The notes below the pieces were generated by a model. The model did not search any database. It had not been told where the DNA came from and saw nothing but the letters and a program-made list of their open reading frames with translations. A program made the position numbers and the translations under genes. A stretch of DNA of 64,000 bases from contig BDIU01000374.1 of NCBI GenBank assembly GCA_002118135.1, forward strand, positions 380 through 64,379, read 5' to 3'. The DNA is from Trebouxia sp. TZW2008 (Eukaryota; Chlorophyta; Trebouxiophyceae; Trebouxiales; Trebouxiaceae). The first letter of the stretch is position 1. Every line of letters starts with the position of its first letter. This document shows positions 12,718 to 25,500 of the stretch, piece by piece.

Positions 12718-13549
12718 AAATTGCAAGTGCCTGTCGGGGCTACACCCTGTTCAACACAACCACAGCCAGTCCGTTCCCTCGCCCTGATGCTTTTGCGGCA
12801 GAGCTTGCTTGCGTTGAGGTGGACTGCCAGTAGTCAGTCTGCACGCGAGCAGCTGTGTGGCTGCAGGGAGGGAGTCAGTGATCACTGACAGCAAGTCTGA
12901 TTTATTACATCGATCGACAGGGTTTGCTGGTATGGACAGGTGGACTACAAGTTTATGCTCTGACGCATAGAATGCTAGGGCCGGCCACTGAGTCGGCAGC
13001 CTCAAAATGCCGCAACAGCAGAAAAAGTTGAATCGAAGACAGATCAGACAGGCTATTGTCCGAGTCACGCGGTGGAAAATGCGTCGATATGAATTTGACT
13101 GACAAGATCTCTCCTCGTTGCGGTCGACGATCGGCGGTTGTGCCACTTCGCAGTGCTTCGAAGCCTCTCACAGTGGTCCAAAAATTGCACAGGGCGCTTA
13201 CACAATCGCTACTCGCCCTTGACACATTCTTAGTCAGTGGGGCAACAGCTGCAAGCAGGCAAGAAGTCCAGGGTGGCCTGCGGCAAAGGCAATCGCGATT
13301 GACCCCCAATGTATCGTACAACATCGTGTTTTAGTGCGATCTAGTTGTGCTTGCTTCGCCCGCCACCTGCTGCGCCTCGGGTGGCGGTCTTTGGCTCAAA
13401 GCTTGAGATCGTTGCCCAACTTCCTGCTCGTTCCTGTACGGCAGTAGTGTCTTTGACCAGCGTGCCTTGCCTTAGGTCGTGCTATAACCCGCGTATGTCC
13501 CTTTCAATGTGCTGCTGAGCATCGCGCAAGCAGCCGTCCACCCGTCAAC
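12718..13549. promoter_or_regulatory. Divergent intergenic region between PIP5K-A and PIP5K-B
   Basis: 832 bp separate the two start codons, which face away from each other. The minus-strand open frames of 120-130 codons here match nothing I recognise and are probably 5' UTR or spurious. No TATA box is obvious at a convincing position. A shared bidirectional promoter is an inference from the geometry. Confidence 0.5.
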
Positions 13550-16500
13550 ATGTGGTTGTTGCTCCCAGCAGCAGGCCTGCTGTCTATCATATGTTGCGTG
13601 AATGGCTACTTGGTGTATCGAAGGATCTGCGACAGCACAGCAGCACCTCAGCATCCTTCAAGCCAGCGAAGCTTGAAAAGGCAATCGTCCGACCTGATCC
13701 TGGCAGTCAGGCACTGGACGGAGTCTTCAGCTGGTCAGCTTATGGCCGCTGGCACTGCAGCAGCAGTATGTCTCTACATAGCTTTGGATCCCCGCATGTG
13801 GGCACGGCCTGAGCTGCTGCTCCCCTTCTTGGTGACCACCCTTTGCTCTTTGGGAGGCTTTCTCACATACCGCTACCTGGCATTCGCCAAGATGCGCCAG
13901 GCAGAAACACCCATTGCACAGCAGTCTCCCCCTCCATTCACGCAGCACGGGGACAGCGCAGCAGACTTTGTCAAAGTCCAGTGGTATAGCAGCTGGCAGA
14001 AGTACTCCAACCGCCTTACGACCGTGCTAGTTGTCTCAGTAGGCTTAGCCAGTTTCCAGCAGGCAATCAAAGACTTCAGCGCAGGCACTCAGCTGATGAT
14101 CTGCTCCACTCTTGGCATGCCTGTGTGCTCCCTAGCAGGCTTCATGATGTATGTTTCATCTCTGCCACAGAGGGACCTTACAGCAACTCAACAGCTGCAG
14201 CAAAACAACCAGAAGCTTGCTGCAGGCTTAGGCATGCTGCTTGCATTCACAGCTGGGTTCCTGGGCCTGAAGTCTTCCAGTAGCGTGCCTGTGCTACCTA
14301 TTGCCTGTTTTGGCATTCCTCTTTGCTGTCTGGCCGGTTTCTTCATGTATCGCTTCCAGCTGTACCTCAACCAGCCCTCAGCCCCTAGCAGCCCCAGGCA
14401 GGAGCCACAAACTGCTCCAATGACCAACCCAGTGACGCACTCAGATCAGCCTGCAAGCGCTGCAGTGATGACGCCTGATAGCGGACGGCGCTTGTGGCAG
14501 AACAGCGACACCTGCATGGCAGATCATGTTGCCAGCAACCCCTCATACCACGCTTTTCACACACCTCAGGTACCATGCCTGCATGAGTCTGCCCTAGACA
14601 AGGGTCTTTACAACGGTTGCACACATTCACACAACACGGTCTGTCAGCACTCGCTGCACCCACTCTTGATTGTGCAAGCAAACACAGTGTCATGCGCAAC
14701 AGAAATGATGTTGTGTAATGTCCTGTTTAGAAACTGTGACACATCTGCTCAGACTGAGCAGCGCTAGCTCAAGCCCTGAGTCTGCTCAATGCATGCCAGC
14801 CTGTTCATGAGCTGTTTCTATCGCATGAGGCATGTTGCTGCCAATCGCATACGTGCAATCAAAACAGCTTGCACTCTTCATGGGGCATCAATGCTCTTGA
14901 CAATGCAGAGCTATCAATATGCCGTGTCAGGCCCCCTGTATAGATGCAGAGCATCTTCAAAATAATGCAGAGCTAGCGACTTGCTCTGTTCAATCCCTTT
15001 GTAAATGCAGAGCGTCTTGGTAGAAGAAGTTGTCGACGTGAAGCCACTGCTTGAGTCATTGCCCATCAAGCAGCAAGTATGGGAGGAGACAGAGCGCCCT
15101 ACAGGCCGTTTGTATGAAGACCCACAAGGCATCTACGTGCCGCTCATGCCAGATGGGGAGGAGCATTACCATTGGAAAGACGGCAGTGAGTATTATGGGG
15201 AGTGGCGAGATGGGCAGCCCAGTGGAAGAGGCATGTTTGTGTCTCAGACAGGTTTGTTGCGCCTATGCTCTGCGCGGCTACCTGCGGGTCTGTGCCCTGG
15301 TCTGTGTCTGTCTGTTTGTCTGCCCATCTGGCTGCCTGCCACCTCATTGTTCAAGGCATGTTTGTGTCTCAAACAGGTCTGTTGCGGCTTCTGTTCGTCT
15401 GTATGTCTGGTTGTGTCAATGCTCAACCACTCTTGGAGGTCAGCCTCGTGGCCAAGGCATCTTTTGATAGGCAGGTACATTGTGTCTTGCTGTCCTTCTG
15501 TCTGTCTGCCTGCCTGCCTTTCTGTCTACTTGTGCCTGAAGTCTGTGGGGATTGGCGAAATGGCCAGGCCAGCGGCAGAGGCATGTTTGTGTCTCAAACA
15601 GGTCTGTTGTGCTTCTGTCTGTGTCTGTGCCTGTGCCTATCAATACATTGTTGTGCCTGTTCAGCTGTCTGTCTGCCTGTCTGTCTGCCTGCCTGCCTGT
15701 CTGCCTGCCTGTCTGTCTGTCTGTCTGTCTGTCCGTCCGATCGTCTGTCTGTCTGTACCCACCGCAGCTTGCTCATGGTTCAGGGGATAGGTATGAAGGA
15801 GAATGGCAGGACGGCAAGGAGCATGGTGCTGGTTCAGCTGTGGCAGCAGATGGCTCTTCCTTCTTTGGCACCTGGCTGCAAGGCAAACGGCATGGCGAGG
15901 GGGTGAGAAATCACTTCTCTGCATTGACCGTTTTCTGTCAATTTTGTTGAGATGCGTGACGCTGCAGCATTGTTTGTGTTAGCATTGTCCCTTACCAATA
16001 TGACAGAAAGTAAGTGTTTGACATCTCATGGCATGCTCACTTCCTGTTGGGTGTATTGGTGCCTGCAGCAAAATTGCACCCCCACATGTGAGTCTGTTCG
16101 GGCCATTGTCATTTTGCCGTTCAGGTTCACAAGCCATCAAGTGCCAACAACAACAGGGCAGACATCATTTTCCTAAGAGACTATGAGTACGGCGTGATGA
16201 CTAACGAGACGGTGTTGAGGATGGCTGATAAGGATGCTCACCGGAAAGCCATCAAGAAAGATAGGTCCCGGAAGATTCCAGACAAGAAGATTGATCAGAG
16301 CATGCCTAAGGCTGGGGAACACATCTTCAAGGGACACAGGTGAGCATACAATCCATGGTCAAATGCAGATGCTTGGTAGTGATCCCTGCTGATATGGTCA
16401 ATGTTGCATGCATTCATGAGAGAAACTTCATGAAATGACCTTGCCCATCATTCCACATACATGCACATATGCCCAGCTCAAAGGCATTGAGAAAAAGAAA

Positions 16501-19500
16501 AAGAAAAAGAAAAGCCTCACGGCGTCCTAACAGGAGCCTCTCTTTATAGAGGCAGCCCAGGTCTGCTGCTTCAAGAGCTTAAAGGCATTGTCACATTGCA
16601 TCAATACTGTAACCACATCTCAGAAGCTGTTTACTGGAATGCTTTCACATGGACTTTTGTGCAACCCTGGCATTGGTGCATGGCAAATCATTGTTTGCAA
16701 GCAGCCTTCACAGTCTCGCATTGCACCCATGTCAAGTGCCTTTTGCAGGAGCTATGACTTGATGAGACAGTTACAGTCGGGCATCATTTGCAGCGTTGCC
16801 AACCCCAGCAACAGCAGTATCAAACATCATTCGAATTCAGCCTTCACAGCGTCTCAACACCAAGTGTTCTTTGCAGCACCTGATGAGTGAGTTGCAGCCG
16901 GGCATCCTGCTCAGAATTGCAAACGGCAGCACCAGCTGTATCACCAGAGTATTTAGAAGCAGCCTATGGCCTTTCACAGTGCATCAATGCTTGGTGATCT
17001 CAAGATATTGCTAATGCTGAGTGTGCTTTGCAGGAGCTATGACCTGATGAGAGAGTTGCAGTTGGGCATCATGTTCAGCATTGCCAATGCCAGCACCAGC
17101 TGTATCACCAGAGGGTTTAGAAGCAGCCTATGGCCTTTCACAGTGCAGCAATGCTTAGTGAGTTCAACAGATTGCTAATGCTGAGTGTGCTTTGCAGGAG
17201 CTATGACCTGATGAGAGAGTTGCAGCTAGGCATCACATTTAGCATCGCAAGTGTCAGCAAGAGTGTTGAACTTGACCTTCACAAGTTTCTAAGGTGCATC
17301 AATGCTAGGTGTGCTTTGCAGGAGCTATGACCTCATGAGGGAATTACAGCTGGGGATTATGTTCAGCATTGCCAATGCCAGCACCAGCTGTATCACTACA
17401 GTGTTTAGAAGCAGCCTATGGCCTTTCACAATACAGCAATGCTTGGTGACCTCAAGAGATTGCTAATGCTAATTGTGCTTTGCAGGAGCTATGACCTGAT
17501 GAGAGAGTTGCAGCTAGGCATCACGTTCAGCATTGCAGATGTCAGCAAGAGCATTGAACTTGACCTTCACAGGTTTCCAAGGTGCATCAATGCTGGGTGT
17601 GCTTTGCAGGAGCTATGACCTGATGAGGGAGTTGCAGCTAGGCATCATGTTCAGCATTGCCAATGCCAGCAAGAGCAGAGTGTCCCTGGCTCCTACTGAC
17701 ATCACACAGGAGGCTTTTGGGCTTGAGGTCAGTTGCACTCAACCTGTTGCTGCACTAATCATGCATTTGTGAGCATTGTACAAAGCACTGTCGCTTGTAC
17801 ATTGCTTCTGCTGCTGTTGGCGGATTGCACTCAAAAGCAGCTGATTATTGTCTGCTCAGGACGGTCAGCACACTCAGTGTGCTGCATGCCTCATCCTCTC
17901 TGTACCCAACAGAGGCATGCTTGGCTCAACGGTTTGCCCGACTTTCTGTCTCCTGTGTCAGGCTTAAAGTAAGAACCATGCTGTCCTGCCTTGGATTTGC
18001 TCTTCTGCACAAGAGACTCAGTACTGCACAGCCCCACCAGATGTGCAAATGGCTTCGTTTGGTGTTTGATTGCAGCAGTCTTGCCTCACATCTGTTTATG
18101 TCTGCAGGTGAGTCAGTACCTGCGCAGCCACAACGGGACCAGCTTCAAGTGGAAGGACTACAGCCCACTTGTCTTTCAGCGCCTGAGGCAGCTGTTTGGC
18201 ATTGACAACATGGACTATCTTCTCTCCCTTACGGGTGACAGGTGGGGTTGGTCTGCACTGCATGGTCACGCCTGCCTGATACCATTTGCGGACCTGCATA
18301 CAATATCCGTTTTGTGCAGCTGTTAGTGCTTGCAGAATTTAAACTGTGACCCCATATATGTCTAAGCAAGGCACTTGTCAGTGCTCTGCACTGATCTGTC
18401 TCTGTTCTACTGTGGACTTGTTTGGGCACATCTCTTGTGATGCTAACAGCAATTCAAGCAACGTGCTTGCAGAAAAGCTCTTGTAAGGTCAAAGGCAGGT
18501 GGCTGGCGTCCCTTAGCACATCTAGTGGTGCTTCAGTTGTGTCACACAAACATGACAGGTGTTCAAAAGCGATCAGCAAATGGTCTTGTATAGCTCATTA
18601 TTGAAGTCACATTGAGATTACTGAGCAAAGTAGAAGTGCTTCTGATCTTGCTCAAGTTGTCAAAATGCTTAAACTTGAATCCTAAATATGGCTGCAGGGC
18701 GCTGCGCCTGCTCGCGTCACCAGGCAAAATCTGGCAGCACATTCTTCTTTTTGCGCATGATGAGCGCTTTCTGATCAAGACTGTACAGCAGGAAGAAATG
18801 CATTTCTTGTGTCTTCAAATGCAATTTCACAATTTGAGTTTGAACTTGGGTGCAGGGCGCTGCGCCTGCTGGCATCACCAGGCAAGTCTGGTAGCGCTTT
18901 CTTCCTGTCGGATGATGACCGCTTTCTGATCAAGACTGTACAGCAAGAAGAGATGCGGCTACTGCTAGAACTCATACCCAAGTACTACCGGCATGTGGAA
19001 GAGAATTCTGGCACACTGCTGACCAGATTCCACGGTTTGCACATGGTCAAGCCTGTTGGAGGGGCCAAGTCTAGGGTGAGTCTTTCTTTCATTTGATCAT
19101 TCACCCATTCGTTATTCAGTCAGTCAGTCAGTCAGTCAGTCAGTCAGTCAGTCAGTCAGTCAGTTATTCAGTCATTCAGTCATTGATTCATTCATTCATT
19201 CAGTGATTTGTTCGTTCATTTGTGCATTGCAAACGTGTGCTAGGCAGGCTCAGCAGGCCCAACTAGGTACATACAGTAGCAATCAACTTTCTTTGCATTG
19301 ACCCATTATCTTAGCGTACACTGATGCATCATCCCAGCTTGTGGGGCGCATGGCTGGCTATGCTTAGGTTCATACTGTATGCATGCCAGGCCGCAGTCAC
19401 AGCCCAAAGGTTTGTGGCACCTAGAACTCTTGAACACTTTGCCAGGCTGACTCTTTGCTCAATGGACTGTCAGCTTGCACTTGAACAGCATGCCAAGACA

Positions 19501-22500
19501 CATGCTAAACTTGCAGGTCAAGTTGTAGGCCTTCCTAGCTTGCATTTCTGCACAAACACTCTTATGATGATCACTTCACCTCAGTCAACTCAAGGTTCTT
19601 TCCTTGTGGTGGTGCCATTCCATCTGATGCTGGCTCACAAATTCATGACGCCCTTTGATGCATCTGCAGTGGTGATGGGCATTGTATCCTCAACTGATGT
19701 GCGACTGCATCAGCATGCACGTGTTGAACTCTTGATGCTCTTGCATGTTTCTGCAGGCCAGGTTTGTGGTGATGGGCAATGTGTTCCCAACTGATGTCCG
19801 ACTGCACCGGCGCTATGACCTGAAGGGCTCAACTCTAGGCCGTACCTCCGCTCGAAAAGCTGGTGATCCCAACACTGTTCTGAAGGTACTGCTGCTTCCT
19901 CTAGGCTGCACCTCTTCCTCAAATGTAGTGTACTCTTCCCTAAAACCCTAAAGTTTACAACCGCGCCTCTAAACCCTAAGGGGCTGGCCTGATATAAAAG
20001 TCTAAACAAACCAGTAAAACATGTTTTTCAAAACCCTAAGTGTACCCTCAGCGTCAAGTGTACACTGTAAATATTGAAGTCAGCATCCCTATCATCACAT
20101 GCAGGGTAGCAGCCTCCGTTCAGCTGCAGTGACTCAAGCTCTTGGTAGACCATGGGTCATTAGCCACAGCCTCTTACGTTTTCATGGCATGCAAACTCTC
20201 ATACATCAGCAGCATCTCCTTGTGTTGCAATGAGATGTAAAATCTTCATCATTCAGCAACATCTCCTTGTGCTGCGACGCAATGCGGCCTCTTACCATCC
20301 AGCAGCAACCAATTGTGCTCTAGGTTGTTGGTATACACCATTTGGCTTCCGCAGCCTCTTAAATCCTCATTGGATGTGACTTGTTCCTTGCAGGATCTGG
20401 ACATAGACTTCCTGCTGGCATAACGGTATTGAATCAATTCATGTACAACCAGTTCATGCAGCACCTGCACCGCAACTGCGCTCAATTGGAGTCCTGCAAG
20501 TCCTGCTGTGTCTGGGCCGCTAACTGTGTATTTGAGTAACATCAAACTGATGCTTTGGTTTGCAGGATCTGGACATTGACTTCCAGCTGGTAATGAATGC
20601 TTTTACGTACGACCAGTTGATGGAGCAGCTGCGGCGCGACTGCGCACTACTGGAGTCTCTTAGGGTGATGGACTACAGCCTGCTGCTGGGCGTGCACTTC
20701 CTCAGTTGGGAGGCTGATGAGTGGCACCCCCCTCAAATCAAGGCAAGCCCACCCCCCCCCCTCTCCCAACCCCAACCCCTGCTGCAATACCCCCTTGCAC
20801 CTGTTGCTTGGGACCTGTGCCCTCTCTTTTGATATGTCTTGCTGACTGTCTGGCCCTTCATGCCTGCTGCTGGGTGTGCATTTCCTCAGCTGGAAGGCTG
20901 ATGAATGGCATCCCCCTGAATCAAGGCAAGCCCCCCTTTGGGCCCCTGCAGAACCCCCTTGAGCCCATTGCTGTGCTTTGTCATGTGCTTTGTTTGCATG
21001 TCTTGCTAATTTTCTGGTCTCTGCTGCTGGGCGTGCACTTCCCCAGTTGGGAGGCTGACGAGTGGGAAACCCTTCAAATCAAGGCAAGCCCTTTAATATG
21101 ATTTGCCTCGCTCTTGTCAACCATCCAATTTTTTGTCCTGCCGATTGCCTCAATTACTGCTACACTTTGTTGAGGCCGAGATCGCATGTTCAACCGATCA
21201 CGGGATCAGTAAAAAGAGCTTAGGTCAGCCTTCAACTGCCTGGTGCTCCCTTCCCAAACGTGCATAACTGTGCCATGCACTGGTTCTCTTCTGGAAGTCA
21301 AGGCTTTGGCACTTGCTGATGCTCCCTTCCCAAGCGTGCATAACTATGCCATGCACTGGTTCTCTTCTGAAGTCAAGGCTTTGGCATTTGCTGCTGTCTT
21401 GAGGACGCCAGACGCAAGTTTAGCACCGTTTCAATGCTGCTTCAGCCTGCGCCTGGCGTCCTCAAGGCTGTGTCAAGGTCAAGACCCCATTGGCACGCCA
21501 GTACAGTAAATTCTCTTTGTAACGACCGCTTTGGTCACCAAGAAATTTGTCCTTACATCGAATTGTCATTACTCAGAGGGACAACTGCAGCCAGAATGCA
21601 GTGATTGGTCACCAATGGTGTTGTCCTTAGATCGAGATTGTCCTTACATCGAGTGTCCTTACAAAAAGAGTTTACTGTGCTGGCCATGCAACATGCTACA
21701 TGCATCGCGTCGGCCAGCAAGATGCCTGTGGCATCTCTCTGGGCTGTTGCCATGCTCAAAGTCCCCCTGCAGTGGCTCACAGAGGACTCATCTGGGGCTA
21801 CCCAAGTTCTGGATTTCACACTGCAGCATGCATGGCTTGGCCCTGTAACACATGACTAGTCCAGCTCGAAAGTGCTTCCTGGTTGCTGCAGAAAGTTGGG
21901 TCTGGCATCTTGGGTGCAGGTGCAAATGTCACAATCTCACTGCACTGGTTCAAAAGGCACTCACTTGACTGCTTTGAGAATTCTGTAGGCAAAACAAATC
22001 GCATTCAGGATCTGTGTGCTGCAAAAAGTTGTGTCTGGCATTTCTAGGGCGGCTGTAAATGCCAGTTCATTGGTCCAGTAACGGCCCCACTCACCGACGT
22101 TCACAATGCAACAAGGATGAGTCAGCCCTGTGCATGTGACCAGGGTAGCTGAAAAGCACTACCTGTGTGCTGCAGAAAGTTGGTTCCGGCATTTCAAGGG
22201 CGGCTGCAAATGCCAACAACCCACTTCATTGGTTCAGCGGTGGCCACACTCACAGATATCCACAATGTGACAAGGATGAGTCAGCTCCTGTGACGCCGTC
22301 AGCTGGTATGACAGCTTCCTCAGATGCTGGAGTTGCTAGTGTGGTGTCATCCATCGATGACTCAGCGCTTAAGGGAACACCTAGGAGAGTGCCTGGCCAT
22401 GTGACTTTTGGTGAGTCGTGCGTCAATCCACCATGTTGTCTGTACTGCATGAGCAACCATGACGTTCTCTCATGTCTGTGCTCAAATTTGATATACTATT

Positions 22501-25500
22501 GGCAAAACGGCCCAATGTCTTTGCAATATGCACTTGTTGCCTAGAGCACATCAGCCATACTGTGCTTCTCATGCTTATGTTCGTTTTGTCTGCTGCAGTT
22601 GACAAATCATAAGTCAAACAACAGATGTCCATTTCATGATGCTCAGAACAAGTCAGCCTGGCGAGACAAGACTTGTGCCACACGCATCTAGCACTCTTGC
22701 TGGAAAGTGTAACCATCATTGTTATTGTGAGTGTCATTGGTAGTTGCCAAACTCTAATGTGTGAACATTCAAGCTGCTTGTGCTGTAGGGGCTGAAGGAG
22801 GGGTACAGGAACACCCCTACAAGAGGCCGTTGGCAAACAGGGCGAGCCTGTTCCTGCAGCAGCCTCTAGGGGATGACTCACGGCAGCACTCATGGACAGC
22901 TGGCAGGCCAGCCCCCAAGTACCGCCCTCCTGGACCCCCTGTCAGCCCCCCTGGGGTCACCCCGCTTCATCACCTCACACAGACACATGATGGTCTTCAG
23001 ACTCTGTCTGAGAATGATGAGGCGCAATCTCAATACCAGACAAGTGAGGTGGTCAGTCCTAAACAGGAGGATTATGGGCAGAGCGCAGTGCAGCAGCAAC
23101 ATATGCTGCAACCCTTGGCAGATGCTCCAAAACCCTTGCAGAATGGTGATCTGCCAAGTTATGCAATGAGGCACAGTCAGCAGCCAGTCTTCAGCCCTGT
23201 CCCGCCTTTAGCTGAGCCTCACATGCAGTCACAGACCGACACGTATCAGCAGCCTGTGGCATACACCAATGGCTGGGCGGACCAGGCACAATCTGCCACA
23301 GCTACGGCAGGGCCCACAGCTGGGGTCTGGCTGCCACTGCTGGGCGATGGCATGGTGCAGCAGTCCTTTGGGGCTGCCAACAGTCCACAGGGTCGTTGGC
23401 AGATCCAAGAAGCAGTTCCTAGAGCTGTCAGTCCATTTGAATCCATTGCTGAGAGACCCTTTATGCCGCAACAGATGCCGCAGCCCATTGCGACACAGAG
23501 TCACCCAGACAGCGTGCACTTTGCAGACAACCCCCTGTTCACCCCCCTTGATACCCCTGATGGCGCCCCCTACAGGTACTGAGTCTACCTGAACATTGTC
23601 ACTGTGCTGTAAGGCAAACCCTTGCCGTCACACCTTGAAGACCCTTGCAAAAGTTATGTTGCAGCAAAACAACAGACCTTGCTGGCTACCTTTGCAGTTG
23701 CTGTTGTTGATGACAGCCTGCTGTTGTTGACCATGAAGCGTAAATCTGAGCACAGCCCGAAGCAGAGGCTTGTCATTGTGTCACCATGCCAACTTGCTTG
23801 ACCATCAGTTTGATCACCGCAGGCAGCACCAGCAGATTGAGACTGAGCAAGTCAGAGCTGAGCAAGCGCTTCTCAGACCTTGATCAGCACCATTGAAACC
23901 TCGGCACCGCCTGAAATGTACTCCTTTTACCACTTTCTTGATGCCAAATTTTTTGACATCAAGTCATGGTGCATGCAGGCAGCACCAGCAGGTTGAGACA
24001 GAGCAAGTCAGAGCTGAGCGAGCGCTTCTAAGGACACGGTCAGCACCACTGAGACCTCGGCACAGCCTGAAGCGGCAGTCAGTCAGTCCCACCAAGCAAG
24101 AGCTGCATGCGTTTGAGAGCCTGCTGGCCGGTACAGGCGCACAGATGCCGGATAGACTGCAGCTGATGGCAGCATATTCTGCTGACAGGTGCTGCTTCTC
24201 TATGATCATGTAATAAGAGCTCTTCAGTGTGATGGCTGTTGTAGCTGTGTATTGGTTCTGACACTCCAAACAAACAAGAGTGGCATGCCTTTGAGAGCCT
24301 GTTGGCTGGAACATGCGCACAGATGCCAGATAGAATACAGCTGATGGCGGCATACTCTGCTGATAGGTGCTGCTTCTCTATGCTCATGTAATAAGAGCTC
24401 TTCAGTGTGATGGCTGTTGTAGCTGTGTATTGGTTCTGACAGTCCAAACAAACAAGAGTGGCATGCCTTTGAGAGCCTGTTGGCTGGAACATGCGCACAG
24501 ATGCCAGATAGAATACAGCTGATGGCGGCATACTCTGCTGATAGGTGCTGCTTCTCAATAATCATGTGACAAGAGCTCTTCAGTTGTCAGTGTGATGGGT
24601 GCTGTAGCTGTCTGTTGATTCTGACAGTCCTAACAACCAAGAGCTGTTTTTGAGAGCCTGTTGGCTGGCATAGGCGCACAGATGCCAGACAGAATACAAC
24701 TGATGGCAGCGTACTTGGCTGACAGGTGCTTACGATTGGCAATGTTGTCATGTTTGATGCTTTACTTGGACCTTCTGTAACTGCGCTTTTCTTTGGGCAG
24801 AACCGCTTGGCAGGCTCTGTGTGAGAGCAATCTAGGGCTACCTCGCTGAAAGCAGCGTGACTGTCAACCAACCTTACTGTAAAGCAGGGTGACATGCGTT
24901 TGTGAAGTGAATCAACGGTCACATCTTCCTGGCTGTGTCCAGCGACAGTGGCTCCCATTTGATGCCCAACTATGTCACCTTTTCTGTGTCCTGCTCAAAT
25001 CTGATGGCTTTGGTTGCTGCCTTGCAGTCTTGGTGACAAGCAAGAGGTGCTAGGGCAAGACAGCCAGCTTGCTGCAACAAGGTCTATGAGGCGCCTCTAC
25101 AGTAAGAGGTGCAGAGACAAAACAGGAGTCAACATCCCGGTCTTGCCAATATTGATCATACTTGGTACCTTGGACTTACTGCTCGTGTTGCTGCCTTGCA
25201 GTCTTGGTGACAAGCAAGACCTGCCAGGGCAAGAGAGTCAGCTTGATGCAACAAGGTCGACGAGGTGCCTTCACAGTAAGAGGCGCAGAGCTCAACCAGG
25301 GGTTAGCATCCCAGTCTTGGCACATGTCACACTCGATCACACTTGGTATCTTGGACTCACTGCTTATGTTGCTGCCTTGCAGTCTTGGTGACAAGCAAGA
25401 GGTGCCAGGGCAAGAGAGTCAGCTTGCTGCAACAAGGTCTATGAGGTGCCTCCACAGTAAGAGGCGCAGAGCTCAACCAGGGGTTAGCATCCCAGTCTTG

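Noticed and set aside
12751..13324. Two overlapping minus-strand ORFs of 123-131 codons upstream of PIP5K-A as a gene
   Set aside because: They overlap each other in different frames, have no recognisable domain, and lie where 5' UTR and promoter are expected.
13550..14767. 405-codon ORF as an independent intronless membrane-protein gene
   Set aside because: The hydrophobic part ends before 14569, the following 66 codons look non-coding, and a GT at 14570 joins in phase to the MORN exon; kept as an alternative only.
16749..17727. Regularly spaced repeats suggesting a CRISPR array
   Set aside because: Units are 124-164 bp, are copies of a kinase exon with its acceptor, and lie in a eukaryotic intron; there are no short palindromic repeats with unique spacers.
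19324..19794. 156-codon ORF in PIP5K-B intron 7
   Set aside because: It crosses a decayed copy of exon 8 and the real acceptor at 19756; it is intron sequence plus exon edge.
19935..20045. CCCTAAA-like words suggesting an interstitial telomere tract
   Set aside because: Only a few scattered, non-tandem occurrences in an intron; below what chance and AT-rich sequence could give.
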